Shown here: positions 57,861-64,000 of the stretch, in pieces
How the letters are laid out: the number at the start of each line of letters is the position of its first letter
Numbering within the stretch: the first letter of the stretch is position 1
Position numbers and translations under genes: made by a program
The notes under the pieces: generated by a model
The model's database searches: none
What the model was told of the DNA's origin: nothing
The model's input: only the letters and a program-made list of their open reading frames with translations
Source: Penium margaritaceum
Lineage: Eukaryota; Streptophyta; Zygnematophyceae; Desmidiales; Peniaceae
Direction: 5' to 3'
NCBI GenBank assembly: GCA_023375785.1
Contig: SZWC01001538.1
Location: forward strand, 26,497 to 90,496
Length of the DNA stretch: 64,000 bases

Positions 57861-58706
57861 GCTTCCCCCGCTCGAGGAACGCAAGGGCTCAAGGGGGTGG
57901 CGTGCGGAGGAGGTGTTGGAGCGGTGTGAGGCTCAGGTGTCGGAGCAAGAGGAGGCATGGAGCCAGGAACCTCAGGAAGATGAACCGACGGACGGCTCCG
58001 ATGTCCAGGAGGTATCCGCGGGGGAGGTACATGCGGGGCAGAGGCGGCAAAGGGAGAAGAAAGGGGGCCAGCAGCAGCAGGAACATCTGGAACGACCGGA
58101 GCAGTCGGGGTCATAGCAAACAGGCAGCGGAGAAGAAACCCCTAAGACACCCGCCACTGCTACGCGGAAAGGCGCACCCATGAGCCCCCGCGACCTAGCC
58201 AATTACACAGGCCCCTACATGGTGTGTGGGGAAAACCTGCTGGAGGCGTCACTCTTGAAGGTCGTCTGCCGCGTCTGTGGCCAGCCAGCGCACTAGGGGC
58301 TGGCCAAGAGCTGCATTGGGCTAAATCGCACGTGTCTGAACTGCCTCAAAGGGGGCCAGGAGAAGGAAGCGGAGCAGAAGAAAAAAGGGTGTGACGGGGC
58401 CGGCCCAGACTCAGGAGGAGGAGGGGCACACGGAAGATGGGATCCAGAGGAAGAGGGGCAGGAGGAGGAGAAAGAGGAAGAGCAGGCAGGGACACAGGAA
58501 GGACCCCGCATGGTCTCAGGCACCACCATGCGGCGATGGCAGGAGGAAGGACGGGTGGCGGCCACGGAGCAGGCTCGGAAGGAGAAGGAAAGTAAAACTT
58601 GCGTCCAATGTGGGCAGCTTCCCCCGCTCGAGGAACGGGTGGGGAGCTTCCCCCGCTCGAGGAACCCAAGGGCTCAAGGGGGTGGCGTGCGGAGGAGGTG
58701 TTGGAG
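57860..58706 (+). pseudogene. Element tail with a Cys-rich patch (fossil)
   Basis: A charged Glu/Arg/Gln-rich tail at about 57900-58110, then a Cys-rich stretch at about 58262-58350 (CRVCGQ, then CLNCL) that recalls a zinc-binding knob, then an acidic and basic tail. A 28-bp tandem duplication lies near 58610-58660. A 75-bp direct repeat of 57848-57922 ends exactly where the right LTR starts. I do not recognise a function. Confidence 0.45.
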
Positions 58707-59084
58707 CTCTTGGACTCCCGTCCGCGGACTGCGGAATTGGGGGCGTGAAGAACCAAAAGTCCGAGTGAGGTGAACTGCCGGCGGTGCCTTCACTTGCACG
58801 CATCCGCGGGACGAGGGTTCCGCGGAGAGGAGCTGGAAGCCACGCGGTGGCGGCTCCCGTGTGCCAAAGAGTGGACCGCGAAGTATCATTCATCGGTGAG
58901 GTTCGTGCACGGAGACTCAGGCCTTCCGTCCGCAGAACTACCAGTAGCTAGGGGTTGGGGTCCCATGATTCCGCTACCTGTCCAAGTAGAGCTGGGATAG
59001 TAGTGAGAAGTGCATGATCTGCGAACTACGCGGAGTTGTGTCAGTGCAGAGATAGTTGGACGTGCGGCAAAATTGGGGGTATCA
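58707..59084 (+). repeat. Right LTR of the fossil element
   Basis: Matches 46931-47306 without gaps at 362 of 376 positions by eye. It begins directly after a second copy of about 75 bp from the pol-tail region (57848-57922) and ends at TATCA against the satellite. The satellite-like word in this copy (59020-59040, ending GCGGAGTTGTG) is closer to array monomers than the one in the left LTR. Confidence 0.88.
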
Positions 59085-59089
59085 GTGGT
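59085..59089. repeat. Candidate target-site duplication, right
   Basis: GTGGT directly follows the right LTR end (TATCA) and begins the next satellite monomer, GTGGTGCAAACTG. Confidence 0.6.
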
Positions 59090-60171
59090 GCAAACTGTTT
59101 GCGCAGTGGTGCGAAGTTGTTTCGGAGTGGTGCGAAGTGGTTCCGAGTGGTGCGACCTCGTTGCGGAGTGGTGCGAACTGGCTGCAGAGTCGTGCGAACT
59201 GGTTGCGGTGAGGTGCGAACTGGTTCGGAGTGGTGGGAACTGGTTGCGAAGTGGGGCAAACTGGATGCGGAGCGGTGCAAACTGTTTGCGGAGTGGTTTG
59301 AATTGGTTGCGGAGTGTTGCGAACTGGTTGCGGGGTGGTGGGAACTGGTTGCGCAGTGGTGCGAACTGAATGCGCAGTGGTGCAAACTGGTTTCGGAGTG
59401 GTGCGAACTGGTTGCGGAGTGGTGCGAACTGGTTGCAGAGTGGTGAGAACTGGTTGCGGAGTGGTGCGAACTGGTTGCGCAGTGGTGCGAACTGTTTGCA
59501 CAGTGGTGCGAACTGGTTTCGGAGTGGTGCGATCTGCTTCCGAGTGGTGCGACCTCGTTGCGGAGTGGTGTGAACTGGTTGCGGAGTCGTGCGAACTGGT
59601 CGCGGAGTGGTGCAACCTGGTTGCTGAGTGGTGCGAACTGGTTGCGGAGTGGTGGGAACTGGTTGCCGAGTGGTTCGAACTGGTTCGGAATGGTGGGAAC
59701 TGGTTGCGGAGTGGTGCAAACTGGTTGCGGAGCGGTGCAAACTGTTTGCGGAGTGGTGTGAATTGGTTGCAGAGTGGTGCGAACTGGTTGCGGAGCGGTG
59801 GGAACTGGTTGCGCAGTGGTGGAAACTGAAAGCGCAGTGGTGCGAGCTGGTTGCGGAATGGTGCGAACTGGTTGCGGAGAGGTGCGAACTGGTTGCGGAC
59901 TGGTGCAAACTGGTTGCGGAATGGTGCGAACTGGGTGCGGAGTGGTGCGAACTGGTTACGGAGTGGTACAAACTGGTTGCGGAGTGGTATAAACTGGTTG
60001 CGGAGTGGTGGGAACTGGTTGCGGAGTGGTGCAAACAGGTTCCGGAGTGGTGCGAACTGGTTGCGGAGTGGTGCGAACTGGTTGCGGTGTGGTGCGAACT
60101 GGTTCCGAGTGATGCAACCTCGTTCCGGAGTGGTGCGAACGGGTTGCGAGTGGTGCAAACTGGTCGCGGAG
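59085..60171 (+). repeat. Background monomers right of the retroelement
   Basis: The same 21-bp satellite resumes in phase and orientation. The markers GTGCGACCTCGTTG at about 59150 and about 59547, together with CTGTTTGCGCAGTGG, are shared with 45100-45200, so both sides of the insertion are one local subfamily. No gene is visible. Confidence 0.88.
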
Positions 60172-60925
60172 TGGTGCAACTGGTTTTGGAGTGGTGCGAA
60201 CTCGTTATGCAGTGGTTCGAACTGTTTGCGCAGTGGAGGGAACTTGTTTCGGAGTGGTGCGAAGTGATTGCGGAGTGGTGCGCACTGGGTGCGGAGTGGT
60301 GCAACTGGTTTTGGAGTGGTGCGAACTCGTTATGCAGTGGTTCGAACTGTTTGCGCAGTGGAGGGAACTTGTTTCGGAGTGGTGCGAAGTGATTGCGGAG
60401 TGGTGCGCACTGGGTGCGGAGTGGTGCAACTGGTTTTGGAGTGGTGCGAACTCGTTATGCAGTGGTTCGAACTGTTTGCGCAGTGGAGGGAACTTGTTTC
60501 GGAGTGGTGCGAAGTGATTGCGGAGTGGTGCGCACTGGGTGCGGAGTGGTGCAACTGGTTTTGGAGTGGTGCGAACTCGTTATGCAGTGGTTCGAACTGT
60601 TTGCGCAGTGGAGGGAACTTGTTTCGGAGTGGTGCGAAGTGATTGCGGAGTGGTGCGCACTGGGTGCGGAGTGGTGCAACTGGTTTTGGAGTGGTGCGAA
60701 CTCGTTATGCAGTGGTTCGAACTGTTTGCGCAGTGGAGGGAACTTGTTTCGGAGTGGTGCGAAGTGATTGCGGAGTGGTGCGCACTGGGTGCGGAGTGGT
60801 GCAACTGGTTTTGGAGTGGTGCGAACTCGTTATGCAGTGGTTCGAACTGTTTGCGCAGTGGAGGGAACTTGTTTCGGAGTGGTGCGAAGTGATTGCGGAG
60901 TGGTGCGCACTGGGTGCGGAGTGGT
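60172..60925 (+). repeat. 125-bp HOR, 6 copies
   Basis: Six monomers, one of them 1 bp short (GGTGCAACTGG), form a 125-bp unit. The TGGTTTTGGAG word occurs at 60181, 60306, 60431, 60556, 60681 and 60806. Other markers are CTCGTTATGCAGTGG and GTGGAGGGAACTTG. The unit length breaks the reading frame at each copy, as at 21158-21860, but the monomer content differs, so the two 125-bp blocks are independent. Confidence 0.94.
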
Positions 60926-62281
60926 GCGAACTGGTTGCGGAATGGTGCGAACTGGGTGCGGAGTGGTGCGAACTGGTTGCGGGATTGTACAAACTGGTTG
61001 CGGAGTGGTGCGAACTGGTTGCGGAGTAGTGCAAACTTGTTGCGGAGTGGTGGGAACAGGTTGCGGAGTGGTGCGAACTGGTTGCGGAGCGGTCGGAACT
61101 GGTTGCGGAGTTGTGCAAACTACTTTCCGATTGGTGTGAACTGGTTGCGGAGTGGTGCGAATTGGTTGCAGAGTGGTGCGGAGTGATTGCGGAGTGGTGC
61201 GAACTGGTTGCGTAGCGGTGCGAACTGGTTGCAGAGTGGTGCGAACAGGTTGCGGAGTGATGAAGTGGTTACGAAGTGGTGCAAACTGGTTCATTGTGGT
61301 GCAAACTGGTTGCGGAGTGGTGCGAACTGGTTGCGGAGTGGTGCGAACTGGTTGTGGAGTGGTGCGAACTGGTTGCGGAGTGGTGCGAACTGGTTGCGGC
61401 GTGGTGCGAACTCGTTATGCAGTGGTTCGAACTGTTTGCGCAGTGGAGGGAACTTGTTTCGGAGTGGTGCGAAGTGGTTCCGAGTGGTGCGACCTCGTTG
61501 CAGAGTGGTTTGAACTGGACTCGGAGTCGTGTGAACTGGTTGCGGAGTGATGCGAACTGGTTCAGAGTGGTGGGAACTGGTTGCGGTGTGGGGCGAACTG
61601 GTTGCGGAGCGGTGGAAACTGTTTGCGGAATGGTGTGAATTGGTTGCGGAGTGGTGCGAACTGATTGCAGAGTCGTGGGAACTGAATGCACAGTGGTGCA
61701 AACTAAATGCGCAGTGGTGCAAACTGGTTGCAGAGAGGTGCGAACTGGTTGCGGAGTGGTGCGAACTGGTTGCGAAGTGGTGCAAACTGGTTGTGGAGTG
61801 GTGCGAACTCGTTGCGCCGTGATGCGAACAGTTTGCGCAGTGGTGCGAACTGGTTTGGGAGTGGTGCGATCTGGTTCCGAGTGGTGCGACCTCGTTGCGG
61901 AGTGGTGTGAATTGGTTGCGGAGTGGTGCGAACTCGTTGCGGAGTGGTGCGACTTGGTTGTGGAGTGGTGCAAACTGGTTGCGGAGTGGTGGAAACTGGT
62001 TGCTGAGTGGTTCGAACTGGTTCGGAGTGGTGGGAACTGGTTGCGGAGTGGTGCGATCTTGTTGCGGAGAGGTGCAAACTGTTTGCAGAGTGGTGTGAAT
62101 TGGTTGCAGAGTGGTGCGAACTGGTTGCGGAGTGGTGGGAACTGGTTGTGGAGTGGTGCGAACTCGTTGCGGAGTGGTGCGATCTGGTTGCGGAGTGGTG
62201 CGAAGTGGTTGCGGAATGATGCGAACTGGTTGCGGAGTGGTACGAATTCGTTGCGGAGTGGTCCGAACTGGTTGCGGAGTG
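60926..62281 (+). repeat. Background monomers, right side
   Basis: Varied monomers. A partial copy of the preceding HOR string (CTCGTTATGCAGTGGTTCG, then GTGGAGGGAACTTG) recurs alone at about 61410-61460. The GTGCGACCTCGTTG marker occurs near 61487 and 61884. The stretch 61130-61400 resembles 45910-46190 (both have TGATGAAGTGGTT). No gene is visible. Confidence 0.83.
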
Positions 62282-63415
62282 GTGCGGACTGGTTGCGGTG
62301 TGGTGGGAACTGGTTGCGGAGTGGTGCGGACTGGTTGCGGTGTGGTGGGAACTGGTTGCGGAGTGGTGCGGACTGGTTGCGGTGTGGTGGGAACTGGTTG
62401 CGGAGTGGTGCGGACTGGTTGCGGTGTGGTGGGAACTGGTTGCGGAGTGGTGCGGACTGGTTGCGGTGTGGTGGGAACTGGTTGCGGAGTGGTGCGGACT
62501 GGTTGCGGTGTGGTGGGAACTGGTTGCGGAGTGGTGCGGACTGGTTGCGGTGTGGTGGGAACTGGTTGCGGAGTGGTGCGGACTGGTTGCGGTGTGGTGG
62601 GAACTGGTTGCGGAGTGGTGCGGACTGGTTGCGGTGTGGTGGGAACTGGTTGCGGAGTGGTGCGGACTGGTTGCGGTGTGGTGGGAACTGGTTGCGGAGT
62701 GGTGCGGACTGGTTGCGGTGTGGTGGGAACTGGTTGCGGAGTGGTGCGGACTGGTTGCGGTGTGGTGGGAACTGGTTGCGGAGTGGTGCGGACTGGTTGC
62801 GGTGTGGTGGGAACTGGTTGCGGAGTGGTGCGGACTGGTTGCGGTGTGGTGGGAACTGGTTGCGGAGTGGTGCGGACTGGTTGCGGTGTGGTGGGAACTG
62901 GTTGCGGAGTGGTGCGGACTGGTTGCGGTGTGGTGGGAACTGGTTGCGGAGTGGTGCGGACTGGTTGCGGTGTGGTGGGAACTGGTTGCGGAGTGGTGCG
63001 GACTGGTTGCGGTGTGGTGGGAACTGGTTGCGGAGTGGTGCGGACTGGTTGCGGTGTGGTGGGAACTGGTTGCGGAGTGGTGCGGACTGGTTGCGGTGTG
63101 GTGGGAACTGGTTGCGGAGTGGTGCGGACTGGTTGCGGTGTGGTGGGAACTGGTTGCGGAGTGGTGCGGACTGGTTGCGGTGTGGTGGGAACTGGTTGCG
63201 GAGTGGTGCGGACTGGTTGCGGTGTGGTGGGAACTGGTTGCGGAGTGGTGCGGACTGGTTGCGGTGTGGTGGGAACTGGTTGCGGAGTGGTGCGGACTGG
63301 TTGCGGTGTGGTGGGAACTGGTTGCGGAGTGGTGCGGACTGGTTGCGGTGTGGTGGGAACTGGTTGCGGAGTGGTGCGGACTGGTTGCGGTGTGGTGGGA
63401 ACTGGTTGCGGAGTG
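62282..63415 (+). repeat. 42-bp HOR, 27 identical copies
   Basis: Two monomers form a 42-bp unit: GTGCGGACTGGTTGCGGT and GTGGGAACTGGTTGCGGA. It repeats from 62282 with the last copy starting at 63374. The copies look identical. Confidence 0.95.
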
Positions 63416-64000
63416 GTGCAAACTGGTTGCGGAGTGGTGCGAACTGGTTGCGGAGTGGTGCGAACTGGTTGCGGAGTGGTGCAATCTGATTGGGTAGATG
63501 TGCGAACTGGTTGGAGAGTGGTGCGAATCAGTTGCGGAGTGGTGCTAACTGGGTGCGGAGTGGTTCGAACTCGTTGCGGAGTGGTGCGATCTTGTTGCGG
63601 AGTGCTGCGAATTAGTTGGGGAGTGGTGCGAACTGGTTGCGGAGTGGTGCGAACTGGTTGCTTAGTTGTGCGAACTGGTTGCGGAGTCGTGCGAACTGGT
63701 TGCGGAGTATGAACTGGTTGAGGATTGGTGCGAACTGGTTGCAGAGTGGTGTGAACTATCTGCGGAGAGGTGCAAACTGGTTGCTGAGTGGTGCAAACTA
63801 GTTGTGGAATGGTGCGAACTGGTTGCGGAGTTGTGCGAACCGGTTTAGGAATGGTGCAAACTGATTGCGGAATGGCGCGAACCGGTTGCGGAGTGGTACA
63901 AACTGGATGTGGAGTGGTGCGATCTGGCTGCGGAGTGGAACGAACTGGTTGCGGAGTGGTGCGAACTGGTTGCGGATTGGTGCTTACTGGTTCGGAGTGG
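63416..64000 (+). repeat. Background monomers at the right edge
   Basis: Varied monomers continuing past the window end. A monomer lacking part of its sequence (GCGGAGTATGAACTGG) lies near 63704. No gene is visible. Confidence 0.85.

Larger units (their letters stand above)
46206..59084 (+). mobile_element. Ty3/gypsy-type LTR retrotransposon fossil
   Basis: An insertion of about 12.9 kb in the satellite, read on the plus strand. Its parts in order are LTR, Gln/Pro-rich leader, gag with a CCHC knuckle, protease, reverse transcriptase with YIDD, RNase H, a second protease-like domain, a long low-complexity and helical region, integrase, tail and LTR. Integrase downstream of RT and RNase H is the Ty3/gypsy (Metaviridae) order. 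The 376 bp shared by the two LTRs differ at 14 sites (3.7%). At a rate of about 1e-8 per site per year that would be roughly two million years, but the true rate here is unknown. The element is clearly decayed, with roughly ten interruptions, and is not expected to be active. GTGGT flanks both ends and excision would restore the satellite phase. Base composition is GC-rich, with about 30 CCGCGG words. Confidence 0.92.
59090..64000 (+). repeat. 21-bp satellite array, right part
   Basis: Continuation of the same 21-bp satellite right of the retroelement, in the same orientation, running to the window edge. It contains two HOR blocks (125 bp and 42 bp). Confidence 0.97.

Noticed and set aside
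59010-59084. Hammerhead or other ribozyme in the LTR or satellite
   Set aside because: I looked for CTGATGA and GAAA core motifs in sensible spacing and did not see a convincing set.

Overview
The window is almost entirely one satellite DNA array. A single decayed Ty3/gypsy-type LTR retrotransposon sits inside it at about 46.2-59.1 kb. The satellite and the eukaryotic retroelement point to a nuclear chromosome in heterochromatin (pericentromere, centromere, subtelomere or a similar block). I cannot name the species from the sequence. No host protein gene, tRNA, rRNA, CRISPR array, bacterial promoter or ribosome binding site is supported anywhere.

The satellite monomer is 21 bp, built from the words GTGGTGCGAAC and TGGTTGCGGA joined head to tail; a perfect copy lies at 16824-16844. 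All visible monomers run the same way. Twenty-one is a multiple of three and the consensus has no stop codon in any of its six frames. The array therefore shows huge heptapeptide reading frames on both strands (WCELVAE, GANWLRS, VVRTGCG, HHSATSS, APLRNQF, TTPQPVR). I treat all of them as by-products of the repeat, not genes.

The array has two tiers. The background is a run of individually varied monomers. Embedded in it are sharply bounded blocks in which a short string of variant monomers was amplified as a higher-order repeat (HOR) with no difference between copies that I can see. Blocks, in order: 145 bp x3 (942-1391), 84 bp x9 (2630-3415), 126 bp x6 (4205-4979), 147 bp x7 (6090-7120), 84 bp x52 (9285-13720), 189 bp x7.5 (14740-16215), 125 bp x5.5 (21158-21860), 42 bp x60 (22513-25032), 126 bp x6.5 (29840-30660), 63 bp x13 (32428-33246), 251 bp x2.9 (34955-35690), 42 bp x70 (38129-41068), 21 bp x14 (45401-45694), 125 bp x6 (60172-60925) and 42 bp x27 (62282-63415). 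Two assembly gaps (16901-17851 and 43871-43956) fall inside runs of consensus monomers. Recognisable strings of odd monomers recur every few kilobases, which suggests an older, longer repeat order beneath the recent blocks.

The retroelement spans about 46206-59084 and is flanked by the candidate 5-bp duplication GTGGT. Excising it with one copy of that duplication restores the satellite in phase. Its end repeats match over 376 bp at about 96% identity. Its parts, left to right, are: LTR, Gln/Pro-rich leader, gag with a CCHC knuckle, protease, reverse transcriptase, RNase H, a second protease-like domain, a long low-complexity and helical region, integrase, tail and LTR. It is a fossil with roughly ten interruptions.

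The most thought-provoking signals are the near-perfect HOR blocks, the CpG-decay pattern of the background monomers, a satellite-like word near the end of the LTR, and the second protease-like domain between RNase H and integrase.
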